Origin: Alishewanella agri BL06
Lineage (GTDB): Bacteria > Pseudomonadota > Gammaproteobacteria > Enterobacterales > Alteromonadaceae
DNA length: 64,000 bases
NCBI RefSeq assembly: GCF_000272005.1
Contig: NZ_AKKU01000001.1
Location: 372,001-436,000 of the forward strand
Direction of reading: 5' to 3'
Program-made: the position numbers and the translations under genes
The notes under the pieces: model-generated
The model's input: the letters and a program-made list of their open reading frames with translations, nothing else
Told to the model about the DNA's origin: nothing
Database searches by the model: none
Shown: positions 10,877 to 17,648 of the stretch, piece after piece
Position numbering within the stretch: the first letter of the stretch is position 1
How the letters are laid out: each line of letters opens with the position of its first letter

Positions 10877-11000
10877 CGTCTCCGGTACGCATGCGTACCG
10901 GAGACGCCACCTGCGATACCAAAAAGAACACCTAAACCCAACGCTAAACCGGCCTACGTCTCCGGTATGCTTGCCGTACCGGAGACGCCACCTGCGATAT
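10877..11000. repeat. Pair of palindromic intergenic elements
   Basis: A perfect 30-base palindrome at 10877-10906 (arms CGTCTCCGGTACGCA and its complement) is followed by CCACCTGCGATAC. A near copy at 10957-10987, with one extra base at the centre, is followed by CCACCTGCGATAT. Each unit is about 44 bases and both have the same orientation. They resemble REP-like or small non-autonomous palindromic elements. They lie in a stretch of about 370 bases (10802-11170) that has no gene. Confidence 0.75.
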
Positions 11001-11059
11001 CAAAGTGCACAACTATCTCAACCAAGCCATATTTCTAGATCAGCACAAAGCTGCACAAA

Positions 11060-11075
11060 CTGTTCAAAAAAACAG
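11060..11075. promoter_or_regulatory. LexA-box-like sequence ahead of the cassette array
   Basis: CTGTTCAAAAAAACAG fits the gammaproteobacterial LexA consensus CTGT-N8-ACAG exactly. In Vibrio-type integrons the intI promoter carries a LexA box between intI and attI. Here the site is about 95 bases before the array leader, but no intI is present, so it may be what remains of an integrase promoter. A chance match is possible. Confidence 0.45.
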
Positions 11076-11170
11076 TAGCTGTAAGCACACTGTAAATTTG
11101 TGAATCGCAAGGTTTTAACCCGCTTTCCACAGGCTAAAAAAATACCTAGGATCAAAACGATTGATTAAAT

Positions 11171-11265
11171 GCAAGTTATTCGTTAGCGTAGTGTCATAAT
11201 TGAAAATAGAAGGGCGCTTACACTGCGTGAAAGCAGGTGCGTTCCAAACTATAAAGATGTTATGC
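11171..11265 (+). other. Array leader 1 with attI-like core site
   Basis: Bases 11171-11263 match 32499-32591 with three differences, although what follows each copy is unrelated. The shared part stops in GTTAT, the insertion core, just where the first cassette begins (GTTATGC 11259-11265). The sequence before the core (CCAAACTATAAAGAT) is simple and has no attC-like inverted repeat, as expected for attI rather than attC. The attI identity is an inference; no integrase is adjacent. Confidence 0.6.
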
Positions 11266-11276
11266 AGGGGTAAGAA

Positions 11277-11795
11277 ATGAAGCATCGAGATATTCAACCT
11301 GCACATGAAATTGCTGTTCTGGAAAGTTTTAAAATCTTTCTATCAAAGGAAGGCTGCGATCTTAAAGTTTTGAGTAGACCAGATCCTCCAGATGCAATCG
11401 TTGATATTGATGGAAATACAACTTGGATCGAAATTTCTGACGCCTTTCAAAACAGCGAATGGGCAAGAAGTATTACTACTTATGCCGCTGACGATAAAGT
11501 ACATATTCCTGGTGGGAATGGATTAACTTTAAACCCTGATGAGGCTTCAATAAACATTGTCACTAAAGTCATACTCAACAAATATGACAAAAAAACCATG
11601 AATAGCATTATGGCTCAACATGGCCCTGGTATTTTGTTGGTTGGCATGTATACGCCGATGACTTTCCCTGAAGATGTAATTGAGCAAGCCGGTCATGAGA
11701 TACTTGAAGTAATATCATCAAGAAAACAGATTTTCGGTGCTATTTATTTATATAGGAATTCGTTTGGTAGCCACTTGTTTTATAAGCTTTTATAG
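11277..11795 (+). CDS. Cassette 1: possible PD-(D/E)XK-like nuclease fold protein
   Basis: A 172-residue protein with a good Shine-Dalgarno (GGGGTAAG) and ATG start right after the leader, so it is the first cassette. Residues about 35-57 read PDPPDAIVDIDGNTTWIEIS, which resembles the PD...(D/E)xK core of small restriction-like nucleases, but the final basic residue is not evident (IEISD). The rest is unrecognised. First position usually means best expression in an integron. It could be a nuclease, an inactive relative or an unrelated protein. Confidence 0.6.
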   Translation: MKHRDIQPAHEIAVLESFKIFLSKEGCDLKVLSRPDPPDAIVDIDGNTTWIEISDAFQNSEWARSITTYAADDKVHIPGGNGLTLNPDEASINIVTKVILNKYDKKTMNSIMAQHGPGILLVGMYTPMTFPEDVIEQAGHEILEVISSRKQIFGAIYLYRNSFGSHLFYKLL

Positions 11796-11812
11796 TTCTA
11801 GCTTGGTGCAAA

Positions 11813-11894
11813 TGCATAACAAGCGCCAGCACAAACGCGCCCGTTGGGCGCTCGACTCGCAACAAGTTGCTCGCGTGTGTGGCGAGCGTTAGCA
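11813..11894 (+). repeat. attC site A1
   Basis: R'' ATAACAA near 11816, R' GTTAGCA at 11888-11894, inner arms pairing CTCGACTCGCAACAAG with TTGCTCGCG. Same sequence family as A3, A15, A16 and A21. Confidence 0.88.
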
Positions 11895-12226
11895 GGTTTT
11901 CGGGTTTTAACGGTTTTAGTCATTAGTTTTGTACCGGCATTGCTCGCGTTTGGTTTTCTTAGCGGCAGTGCCAAAAGGTTAAGCTCGCCAGTTTGCGGGT
12001 TTTGCTGCAAACGGTGATGGCGGTAGCGTTGTTCTTTTTGGCTTCGCTCAATAGTTTTTTAGGTTCCGGTTGGCTCGCCGTATCGCAGCTGGCCGGTGTA
12101 GTTTTTAATAAAAGCAGCCGTGCCGTTGTTCGGGTTTGCCAGGGCGGCAAGCCGCGCAAGTTCGGTGTGGGCTGCTAACAAGCAAAGCCAGCCGACGCTT
12201 ACCGCGCAGCTGCTTTGAGCGTTAGC
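11889..12226 (+). other. Cassette 2: cassette without a convincing gene
   Basis: The stretch between attC A1 and A2 has no convincing reading frame. A 61-codon forward frame (11993-12178) runs into the next attC and is not preserved in the related cassette at 13113-13451. A frame shared with that cassette begins with a GTG inside the preceding attC (FRVLTVLV, then LSGSAKRLSSPVC) but is broken by a base insertion here. The cassette may carry a promoter, an RNA or a decayed gene. Confidence 0.6.
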
Positions 12227-12227
12227 T
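12174..12227 (+). repeat. attC site A2 (short type)
   Basis: R'' GCTAACAAGC, arms AAGCCAGC / GCAGCTGCTT, R' GTTAGCT at 12221-12227. Very short attC; same family as A4 and A12. Confidence 0.85.
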
Positions 12228-12251
12228 GGTGACTTAGAAAATGGACTTAGT

Positions 12252-13046
12252 ATGAAATTCTGGTGGTTATTGTTTGCGGTGAGTCTGATATTGCCGAATT
12301 ACTGCAATGCAGTTGTAAAGCGACACGATATTCCGCCAAAAAAATATTTGGTCGATAATGCACCAGCGTTTCTGATTGATATGCCTCACGAGGGGCATGG
12401 TGTGCTGATTGCACCTCAATGGATTATTACAGTAGCACATGTCATTTTTTATGATTACAAAGGTAAAAGCATAAAAATTGGTGGTGAAAGCTACAAAATT
12501 GAATCAGTAACAAAACATCCCGATTATATTGAGCCTGATGAATCTTTGTTTAAGGGAGATGCAACACGATTAATGGCGTTCTTTGCTTCAAGGAGTGATA
12601 TCGCGTTAATCAAACTGTCATCACCTGTCAGTGGCATCGCTCCGGTGAAAATTTATCAGGAAGATAATGAAGTGGGTCAAATTGTCACTGTGTTCGGTCG
12701 GGGAGCTACAGGGAACGGCTTAATTGGTGAGGATTTGAGCACTAAACCTCTACGTAAAATGCATTCCTTTAATAACAAAATTGATGGTGCAAAGGGTAGT
12801 TGGCTGACTTATAAGTTTGATTCGCCGCCTAATTCATTGCCGCTTGAAGGCATTCACGGATCTGGTGATAGCGGAGGCCCATCCGTTATTTTCCTTGAGG
12901 GTGAACCTTATCTTGCTGGGTTATCAAGTTGGCAGTATTGGCAAGGTGATCTTTCTACATTCAAAGGTGGTCTGTATGGTGCTACTGCATACCAAGTACG
13001 GCTATCAGTCTACAAAGATTGGATTTTAAGTGTGTTGGCTAGCTAA
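12252..13046 (+). CDS. Cassette 3: secreted trypsin-like serine protease
   Basis: A 264-residue S1-family protease. A signal peptide (residues 1-20, ending PNYCNA) is followed by the catalytic His in WIITVAHV, Asp in SDIALIKL and Ser in GDSGGPSV, so the triad is complete. The usual AHC cysteine is Val here, so the typical disulfide is missing. It would act in the periplasm or outside the cell, on unknown substrates. It is an unusually large and clearly enzymatic cassette product. The ribosome site is weak. Confidence 0.88.
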   Translation: MKFWWLLFAVSLILPNYCNAVVKRHDIPPKKYLVDNAPAFLIDMPHEGHGVLIAPQWIITVAHVIFYDYKGKSIKIGGESYKIESVTKHPDYIEPDESLFKGDATRLMAFFASRSDIALIKLSSPVSGIAPVKIYQEDNEVGQIVTVFGRGATGNGLIGEDLSTKPLRKMHSFNNKIDGAKGSWLTYKFDSPPNSLPLEGIHGSGDSGGPSVIFLEGEPYLAGLSSWQYWQGDLSTFKGGLYGATAYQVRLSVYKDWILSVLAS

Positions 13047-13118
13047 CAAGCGCCAGCACAACGCGCCTATGGCGCTCGACTCGCAACAAGTTGCTCGCGT
13101 GTGTGGCGGGCGTTAGCA
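13041..13118 (+). repeat. attC site A3
   Basis: R'' GCTAACAAGCG overlapping the protease stop, R' GTTAGCA at 13112-13118. Nearly the same as A1, so cassette 4 follows the same attC type as its relative cassette 2. Confidence 0.88.
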
Positions 13119-13451
13119 GGTTTTCGGGTTTTAACGGTTTTAGTCAGTAGTTTTATTTCGGCCTGGCTCGCGTTTAGTTTTCTTAGCGGCAGCGCCAAAA
13201 GGTTAAGTTCGCCAGTTTGTAGGTTTGCTGCAAACGGTTGTAGCGGTAGCGTTGTTCTTCCTGGCTTCGCTAAAACAGGTTTACAGGTTCCGGTTGGCTC
13301 GCTGTGTCGCAGTTAACGGGTTTAGTTTTTAATTAAAAGCAGCCGTGCCGTTGTTCGGGTTTGCCAGTGCGGCAAGCCGCGCAAGTCCGGTGTGGGCTGC
13401 TAACAAGCAAAGCCAGCCGACGCGTACCGCGCAGCTGCTTTAAGCGTTATG
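13113..13451 (+). other. Cassette 4: gene-less cassette related to cassette 2
   Basis: Aligns with 11889-12226 over its full length with many substitutions and a few short insertions or deletions. The 71-codon frame starting with GTG 13101 inside attC A3 is not kept intact in cassette 2. Substitutions are spread without a clear codon pattern. Best described as a diverged duplicate of unknown function. Confidence 0.6.
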
Positions 13452-13452
13452 T
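13398..13452 (+). repeat. attC site A4 (short type)
   Basis: R'' GCTAACAAGC, R' GTTATGT at 13446-13452; differs from A2 by only a few bases. Confidence 0.85.
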
Positions 13453-13470
13453 GCTCGCAAGGAACCAAGT

Positions 13471-13878
13471 ATGGCTTTAAATTTGAAAGAGGTTGATGGC
13501 GTTCCAATCCAAGCTAAACACAAAGCTACCTGCCATTGTGGTTCTGTTGAGTTTGAGCTTGATTTGCCGGATGGTTTGGTTGAATTACGTCGCTGTGATT
13601 GTTCGCTTTGCCGGCGGCGTGGAGCAATAGCGGCTTCAATTCCTCTGTCGGGTATAAAAATTATAAAAGGTGAGAGCTTTTTAAAGCTTTATCAGTTTAA
13701 TACAAAGACAGCCAAGCATTATTTTTGCAGTAACTGCGGTATTTATACCCACCATCAACGCAGGTCAAATCCAACGCAGTACGGTTTTAATGTTGCTTGC
13801 CTTGAGGGAATTAACCCATTGAAAATACCAAATGTACCAACCAACGATGGTGTAAACCACCCGGCCGATCGCAAATAA
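13471..13878 (+). CDS. Cassette 5: GFA/CENP-V-family zinc protein
   Basis: A 135-residue protein of the glutathione-dependent formaldehyde-activating enzyme (GFA) family. The zinc-binding cysteines are visible as CHCGSVEFEL, RRCDCSLCRRRG and YFCSNCGIYTHHQ, the family's usual spacing. Members bind two zincs; few have a proven substrate, so formaldehyde or glutathione chemistry is only a family-level guess. A good ribosome site (AAGGAAC) precedes the ATG. Confidence 0.9.
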   Translation: MALNLKEVDGVPIQAKHKATCHCGSVEFELDLPDGLVELRRCDCSLCRRRGAIAASIPLSGIKIIKGESFLKLYQFNTKTAKHYFCSNCGIYTHHQRRSNPTQYGFNVACLEGINPLKIPNVPTNDGVNHPADRK

Positions 13879-13882
13879 TGGC

Positions 13883-13973
13883 ACATAACAAGCAAATTTT
13901 ATCGCCAGCAAAAAGCGCTGGCTGCGACGTCAACCCGCTGCGCGGCTTTCCGCGCTAAATTTGGGCGTTATGT
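13883..13973 (+). repeat. attC site A5
   Basis: R'' CATAACAAGC, arms ATTTTATCGCCAGC and CGCGCTAAATTTGGGC flanking a GCGCTGGCTGCGACGTC centre, R' GTTATGT at 13967-13973. Same family as A17, A18, A20, B1 and B4. Confidence 0.9.
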
Positions 13974-13976
13974 GGC

Positions 13977-14285
13977 ATGGAGCATGTAGTGGGATTAGTT
14001 GAAGTCGAAATTTTAGGGGTTGAGAGCGAGGACTTCCCCATCTGGATTGAGTGCAGACTAACAGAGTTTGATGGAAGTGAACACCGAATTATCGAGAAGT
14101 TACCAGTTCTCACTGAGCAAGAATTGAACACTGATAAGCTTCCTACGACATTACAAATTGAGTGCACTGTTCTAAGTATTGAGCAGGAGAAAGTATTAAT
14201 CGATCTATCTATGCCTCATGGTATTCAATCCACCGAAGGAGTTCAAAAATTTGTCGTGCACAGCAGTCTCTATCATGCCACATAA
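13977..14285 (+). CDS. Cassette 6: hypothetical protein
   Basis: A 102-residue acidic protein, not recognised, with no signal or membrane segment. Its ATG lies 3 bases after the R' core, so there is no room for a ribosome site made of cassette sequence; translation would be near-leaderless or use the upstream attC. A GTG at 13989 is an alternative. The stop codon lies inside the R'' box of the next attC. The predicted strands (GLVEVEILGVESEDFPIWIE) suggest a small beta-rich fold. Confidence 0.6.
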   Translation: MEHVVGLVEVEILGVESEDFPIWIECRLTEFDGSEHRIIEKLPVLTEQELNTDKLPTTLQIECTVLSIEQEKVLIDLSMPHGIQSTEGVQKFVVHSSLYHAT

Positions 14286-14366
14286 CAAGGCGCATCACTC
14301 GCAGCCTGCGGCTGCTGGGACACCAACCCGCTGCGCGGCTCGTCGCCCGTGTGCTTTGCGTTATGA
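14278..14366 (+). repeat. attC site A6
   Basis: R'' ACATAACAAGGCGC, centre CGCAGCCTGCGGCTGCTGGG, R' GTTATGA at 14360-14366. Family of A7 and A9. Confidence 0.88.
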
Positions 14367-14377
14367 GGTGAAGGCCA

Positions 14378-14641
14378 TTGCGTAAACACAACCTCCTGTT
14401 GTTAATAGCAGGATTAGCCATTCCCGTTTTGTTGCTTTTACTTAAAGTTGATATGTCTTCGTACACATTGTTTTTATGGCCTACTTGGATTTTTTTGCTG
14501 GTTCTAGGAGGGCAGTTTAATGGTGTTGGAGACTATGTTTTTGTTGGAGTAAGCATTTTGCTAAATGGTGGTGTTTATCTTGTTTTCGGTAATATGTTGA
14601 GGTTGCTGTATGTCAGGCTTTTTAAAACAAAATCAGTGTAA
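14378..14641 (+). CDS. Cassette 7: small membrane protein
   Basis: An 87-residue protein starting with TTG after GAGGTGAAGG. Two to three hydrophobic segments (LLLLIAGLAIPVLLLLL, FLWPTWIFLLVLGG, VFVGVSILLNGGVYLVFG) predict an inner-membrane protein. No family recognised. One of a set of very small membrane-protein cassettes in this array. Confidence 0.65.
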   Translation: MRKHNLLLLIAGLAIPVLLLLLKVDMSSYTLFLWPTWIFLLVLGGQFNGVGDYVFVGVSILLNGGVYLVFGNMLRLLYVRLFKTKSV

Positions 14642-14647
14642 TGTGGC

Positions 14648-14740
14648 ACCTCATAACAATGCGCATCACTCGCTCCCGTTGGTCGCTGGGACGCCAAACC
14701 CGCTATCGCGTTTTTGTCGCCCGTGTGCTTTGCGTTAAAT
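14648..14740 (+). repeat. attC site A7
   Basis: R'' TCATAACAATGCGC, R' GTTAAAT at 14734-14740. Same family as A6 and A9, with CTCCCGTTGGTCGC at the centre. Confidence 0.85.
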
Positions 14741-14755
14741 TTCACGGAGGTACAG

Positions 14756-15100
14756 GTGCATCTTCAAAGGACTGTTGGAATACTGCTAGCTAGTTATTCT
14801 CTTTACCTTGCCATCCGCTTAATTACGCAGATTGATATGCTGTGGGTGACGACTGAGGACTTCGCCTATCCAAGTGACCCTTTTTGGTATTTCTTAGGGT
14901 TGTTAAGTTTTAATGTGGTAACCATAGCGGCAGTTTTGTCTTTAGGCATTTATCTCGTTCGAAGCTCGGATTTGGCGTTAAAAATTCTGGTGCCTTTATC
15001 AGTTTTGTCAGTGTTGTCAGGCGGCATTGTTGGCTTGCTGTTAGTTGTGTCAGTTTTTGTAGTCATTTACTACCAGCGTTGTAAAGTCAGTGAAATTTAA
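14756..15100 (+). CDS. Cassette 8: small membrane protein
   Basis: A 114-residue protein if started at GTG 14756, which follows a clear ACGGAGG at 14744. The frame is open upstream but that part is attC sequence. Three to four hydrophobic segments (VGILLASYSLYLAIRLI, WYFLGLLSFNVVTIAAVLSL, ILVPLSVLSVLSGGIVGLLL). Function unknown. Confidence 0.65.
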   Translation: MHLQRTVGILLASYSLYLAIRLITQIDMLWVTTEDFAYPSDPFWYFLGLLSFNVVTIAAVLSLGIYLVRSSDLALKILVPLSVLSVLSGGIVGLLLVVSVFVVIYYQRCKVSEI

Positions 15101-15184
15101 CAAGGCCAGTCAGCAACGGCCACTGCGTGGCCTGGACCTCAAACCCGCTGCGCGGCTTTTCGGCCGCTGCTGGCTGCGTTAGGC
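15095..15184 (+). repeat. attC site A8
   Basis: R'' TTTAACAAGGCCAG overlapping the cassette 8 stop, R' GTTAGGC at 15178-15184. Same family as B2 in the second array. Confidence 0.87.
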
Positions 15185-15199
15185 ATTCAAGGAGGAAAG

Positions 15200-15646
15200 A
15201 TGCACACTTCAAGTAACAAGTATCTTCTGGCTGCGGCAATATGTTGTTTTGCTGCCGCACTTGCTCATCTGGGCTGTATTGTATTCGGGGGCGATTGGTA
15301 TCGTTTCTTCGGTGCAGGTGAACAGATGGCCCTGATGGCAGAGCAAGGGCTGTGGTATCCAACAGTTGTAACCTCTGTCATTGTTATAGTGCTTTTGGTT
15401 TGGGCGCTTTATGGCCTGTCGGGCGCGGGCGCAATTAAACGTTTACCTCTGACAAAACTAGCGCTAATCCTCATTACTGGTATATTTTTACTTCGGGGCG
15501 TTTCCTTCGTCGGGTTAATGCCAATGTTCCCAGAAAACAGTCTGACGTTTTGGTTAATTAGTTCTGGTATCTGTTTGTTTATTGGCGGCTTGTTTGCTTT
15601 AGGTTCTTGGCAGCAGTGGTCATTTTTAGGTGCAAAAAATGCCTAA
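15200..15646 (+). CDS. Cassette 9: four-helix membrane protein
   Basis: A 148-residue protein with a strong ribosome site (AAGGAGGAAAG). It has four hydrophobic segments: about residues 8-28, 53-72, 85-103 and 115-135. A conserved loop FFGAGEQMALMAEQGLWYP follows the first. A broken relative of its middle part lies at 35734-35841 in array 2, showing this family circulates as a cassette. No function recognised. Confidence 0.7.
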   Translation: MHTSSNKYLLAAAICCFAAALAHLGCIVFGGDWYRFFGAGEQMALMAEQGLWYPTVVTSVIVIVLLVWALYGLSGAGAIKRLPLTKLALILITGIFLLRGVSFVGLMPMFPENSLTFWLISSGICLFIGGLFALGSWQQWSFLGAKNA

Positions 15647-15727
15647 CAAAACGCAGCACTCGCTCCCGTTGGTCGCTGGGACGCCAACCCGCTGCGCGGC
15701 TCGTCGCCAGTGTGCTATGCGTTAGGC
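15640..15727 (+). repeat. attC site A9
   Basis: R'' GCCTAACAAAACGC, R' GTTAGGC at 15721-15727. Family of A6 and A7. Confidence 0.88.
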
Positions 15728-15751
15728 AAAGCAGGAGTAAGTCTTAATCTC

Positions 15752-16858
15752 GTGACCAAGAAGCGATCCCCACGGAAGAAAAAAGCTTTGCCTCCGGTAT
15801 CCTTGGGAGGGGTCTGCGTTGAAGAAGGCTTACCTTACCCTATTGTTCATTACCCGAACCACTATGGCGCTTTTTTTGCGTTTTCAGAATCAGAGGAAGC
15901 TGAAGCATGCCTTTGTGACTGTAGCCGTTCGGCATTCGAGAACCTTATAGAGCTCAACAAGAATTTTCGTTCTCAACGTAATTCAAACCCTCTCCGTGAA
16001 ACTGTAGTTGATAGCTTTAATGCCCCAGATGTGTTGGCAAAAATCAGTTTAGAAGTTGGCGGGGATATCAGCTGCCAAAACTTTCGCTTCAAGCCAAAGC
16101 TATGCCACAGATGCAACTTAACACCGCCCACGCAGAGGTTCTGTCATGAGATGTACGGCGGGCAGTTTAAACAAAGCTTTGGGTGGTACATTCAACAAAC
16201 CTATTTACGCCTCGGTATCAGCACGACCAGCCTGGAGTATTTGGAAGATATATGTCCACCGGAATACAAAGAGCTCATTCACGAAATTGAGCAAGCGCAG
16301 ATAAAGTACCAGGTGGAGCATTCTCGAATAAATGAGATTGTATACGGCCCTGACCGCGAAGACATTGCTAGCGATGAAGTAACATATTGGCATAATGTCA
16401 GAAAAGAAGAAGCTGAGCCGCTATTGAAACTGAGAAGAGAGCATCAGAGACTTAGAACAAAGCTGAAGAACAATGTTGAAAATATTGTTCGCCAAGAGTT
16501 TGGCTTTAAAAAAATCGGCGAAGGCTGGGTGAGTGAAACTCTACTGTATCAAATCATTGCACGCATTTTTCCTGATCTCGAAATTAGTAGGCACCACAGG
16601 CCAGACTGGCTTGAAGGGCTAGAACTTGATATCTACATCCCAAGTCTAAAATTAGGTATCGAATATCAGGGCCAGCAACATTACCAGCCCATATCAATTT
16701 GGGGCGGAAAAGGCGCTTTAATCGCATTGCAAGAGCGCGATGAAAGGAAAAGAAAACTATGCAAGGCGCTAGAAATTTCCCTGATGGAGGTGGACTTTAC
16801 CGAGCCACTCACTAACGAACACATAAGAAATCGCCTCAATGAGCTTAAAATTTTGTAG
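15752..16858 (+). CDS. Cassette 10: Cys-rich protein with Vsr/restriction-like nuclease C-terminus
   Basis: 368 residues from GTG 15752; the frame is open upstream through attC A9, and CAGGAG at about 15732 is the nearest ribosome-site-like sequence. The N-terminal half has cysteine clusters (CLCDCSRSAFENL, then KPKLCHRCNLTPPTQRFC) that could bind zinc. The C-terminal part (LELDIYIPSLKLGIEYQGQQ, followed by H-Y, then IALQERDERKRKLCKA and LMEVDF) has the order D...E-x-Q...K expected of a Vsr-type PD-(D/E)XK nuclease. It may be a defence endonuclease; the role is inferred. Confidence 0.7.
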   Translation: MTKKRSPRKKKALPPVSLGGVCVEEGLPYPIVHYPNHYGAFFAFSESEEAEACLCDCSRSAFENLIELNKNFRSQRNSNPLRETVVDSFNAPDVLAKISLEVGGDISCQNFRFKPKLCHRCNLTPPTQRFCHEMYGGQFKQSFGWYIQQTYLRLGISTTSLEYLEDICPPEYKELIHEIEQAQIKYQVEHSRINEIVYGPDREDIASDEVTYWHNVRKEEAEPLLKLRREHQRLRTKLKNNVENIVRQEFGFKKIGEGWVSETLLYQIIARIFPDLEISRHHRPDWLEGLELDIYIPSLKLGIEYQGQQHYQPISIWGGKGALIALQERDERKRKLCKALEISLMEVDFTEPLTNEHIRNRLNELKIL

Positions 16859-16872
16859 CATAACCAAGAAAT

Positions 16873-16957
16873 TGCCTAACAAACACAGGCACGGCGACGG
16901 TTACTGCATTGCGGCTTCGCCTCCATTCTGTAACCGCGCGTGCTGTTGGCGTTATGT
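16873..16957 (+). repeat. attC site A10
   Basis: R'' GCCTAACAAACACAGGCACG, arms GACGGTTAC / GTAACCGCGCGTGC, R' GTTATGT at 16951-16957. Not closely like the other families in the window. Confidence 0.85.
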
Positions 16958-16979
16958 TTTTTAGTAATGAGCGATATTA

Positions 16980-17555
16980 ATGTTGAAAAAAGACATTCTT
17001 CTAAATGGAGTTGTGGTGGGTTCTTATGAAGCAACCGGCAATACCTTAGAGGATCTGAAAGCTGCTGAAAAAATACTTAAAGATAAAGGTCTTCATGCAG
17101 AGGCTACGGTTAATGACGCGATTTATTACCAAGCTAATTCATTCGCGATAATTGCTAAAGAAATTTACGAAAAGGATCTAAGAAAATCACCTTTCAAAGG
17201 AAGTAGTGTTTCTCCATTTGTCGTAAATGCAACATTTAGCATCGAACTTTATTTAAAAGCCATACATGATGCCTATGGTAAGATTAGAGGGCATAATTTG
17301 TTGGCCCTTTACAAAGGGATGCCAAAAAAAGGAAAAGACTTCTTTTTGACTTCAGCGTCTGTTGTTCGCGGTTTTTACAATTTGCATGAAGGTGAAGATA
17401 TTCTTACTTGCTTAGACTCACTAAGTCAGGCGTTCGAGAAGTGGCGTTATGTTTGGGAAAATAATGGAATTGGTACGGAAATTCAGTCAATTCGATACAC
17501 AATGCATGTTGCTCATGAAGCATGTTGTAGAGTAAGAGATAGTATAAAAACATAA
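16980..17555 (+). CDS. Cassette 11: HEPN-like protein of unknown function
   Basis: A 191-residue mostly helical protein. The segment VNATFSIELYLKAIHDAYGK, then RGHNLLALYKGM, is the pattern often seen in HEPN/AbiV-type helical bundles. A late RYTMHVAHE could supply an R-x4-6-H-like RNase motif (R to the second H), but the spacing is borderline. HEPN proteins are common toxins and abortive-infection RNases. It has no partner gene in its cassette. An ordinary helical protein cannot be excluded. Confidence 0.55.
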   Translation: MLKKDILLNGVVVGSYEATGNTLEDLKAAEKILKDKGLHAEATVNDAIYYQANSFAIIAKEIYEKDLRKSPFKGSSVSPFVVNATFSIELYLKAIHDAYGKIRGHNLLALYKGMPKKGKDFFLTSASVVRGFYNLHEGEDILTCLDSLSQAFEKWRYVWENNGIGTEIQSIRYTMHVAHEACCRVRDSIKT

Positions 17556-17627
17556 CAAACCGCGTCATTCAGGGCCTTCGGCCCTTGCGACGCTCACAAG
17601 TTCGCGCGCATGCGCGGGGCGTTAGAT
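17550..17627 (+). repeat. attC site A11
   Basis: R'' CATAACAAACCGCG, centre hairpin AGGGCCTTCGGCCCT, R' GTTAGAT at 17621-17627. Nearly the same as A22. Confidence 0.88.
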
Positions 17628-17648
17628 TTTTAGGAGAATCGTGGATTC

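Noticed and set aside
10732-10941. Minus-strand frames over the second tRNA-Gly and the palindrome
   Set aside because: They read through the tRNA and terminator; no ribosome site, and the peptides are tRNA shadows often mis-annotated as proteins.
11171-11265. Strong Pc promoter in the leader
   Set aside because: TTGAAA and CATAAT are present but not in a usable -35/-10 arrangement; no confident promoter could be assigned.
11798-12159. Minus-strand frames in attC A1 and cassette 2
   Set aside because: Not conserved in the related cassette 4 and partly made of attC sequence.
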